Shown here: in pieces, positions 6,146-6,297 of the stretch
How the letters are laid out: every line of letters starts with the position of its first letter
Numbering within the stretch: the stretch's first letter is position 1
Assembly: GCA_030616835.1 (NCBI GenBank)
Contig: JAUWWP010000169.1
Location: 1 to 6,297 of the forward strand
DNA length: 6,297 nt
Origin: Deltaproteobacteria bacterium
Lineage (GTDB): Bacteria; Desulfobacterota; G020345765
Direction of reading: 5' to 3'
Program-made: the position numbers and the translations under genes
The notes under the pieces: model-generated
Told to the model about the DNA's origin: nothing
The model's database searches: none
The model's input: the letters and a program-made list of their open reading frames with translations, nothing else

Positions 6146-6297
6146 ATGATTGACGGAAAGCGGTTGTTCGCCGGTATTGATGTTGGGTCGCTAACCGCCG
6201 AAGCGGTCATTCTGGACGAGAACGGAGAAATTCGAGACTCGGAGATCATCAGGGTCCGGCCCCGGCCGGAGCAATCGGCGCGGGAGGTGTTCGACAA
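6146..6297 (+). CDS. BcrA/BadF/HgdC-type activator ATPase, ASKHA fold (N-terminal 50 residues; runs off the window)
   Basis: Only the first 50 codons are present. FAGIDVGSLTAEAVILDENG (residues 8-27) is the phosphate-1 loop of the actin/Hsc70/sugar-kinase ATPase fold as found in BcrA/BadF/BzdQ/HgdC activators (D-x-G-S-x-T). These proteins dimerise around one [4Fe-4S] cluster and couple ATP hydrolysis to delivery of a single low-potential electron to the catalytic subunits. Location directly after two HGD-D subunits supports this role. Unlike the common DVGSTTxKAV form, this copy has Glu where Lys is usual (TAEAV), a variant loop. Benzoyl-CoA reductases use two different ATPase subunits and dehydratases one homodimer; the region beyond the window would tell which applies. 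Cluster cysteines lie further downstream and are not visible. Confidence 0.85.
   Translation, partial: MIDGKRLFAGIDVGSLTAEAVILDENGEIRDSEIIRVRPRPEQSAREVFD

Overview
The window looks like chromosome from a strictly anaerobic bacterium. Its main content is the start of an operon for an ATP-driven, iron-sulfur radical enzyme of the benzoyl-CoA reductase / 2-hydroxyacyl-CoA dehydratase (BCR/HAD) superfamily. Enzymes of this group are oxygen-sensitive and typical of fermenters, syntrophs and anaerobic aromatic degraders. Coding DNA is moderately GC-rich and the intergenic spacer is clearly AT-richer. The phylum cannot be fixed from sequence alone; a Desulfobacterota-, Chloroflexota- or candidate-phylum-like anaerobe would fit.

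Layout: (1) positions 1643 to 1, minus strand, carry a methyl-accepting chemotaxis-type transducer that runs off the left edge. It has six predicted membrane segments, a HAMP domain and a signalling coiled coil whose hairpin tip is unusually divergent. (2) Positions 1644-2130 form a 487-base divergent intergenic region. It holds a 101-bp composite palindromic element just upstream of the transducer gene, an AT-rich spacer, a roughly 109-bp MITE-like element with imperfect terminal inverted repeats, and a good sigma70-type promoter followed by a strong Shine-Dalgarno. (3) Positions 2131-6297, plus strand, carry four co-directional genes: a short GMC-type flavoprotein with a four-cysteine cluster motif, two BCR/HAD-type catalytic subunits (496 and 378 aa), and the beginning of a BcrA/BadF/HgdC-type ATPase activator.

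How the genes probably work together: in this superfamily the ASKHA-fold ATPase carries an iron-sulfur cluster at a dimer interface. It uses ATP hydrolysis to push one low-potential electron into the cluster(s) held by the two catalytic subunits, which then reduce an aromatic acyl-CoA ring or dehydrate a 2-hydroxyacyl-CoA. Both catalytic subunits keep the three cysteines expected to ligate the cluster. The GMC flavoprotein at the head of the operon is the unusual partner. It could oxidise or reduce an alcohol or alicyclic intermediate of the same pathway, or pass electrons through its cysteine cluster. The substrate cannot be read from the sequence, so no gene symbols are assigned.
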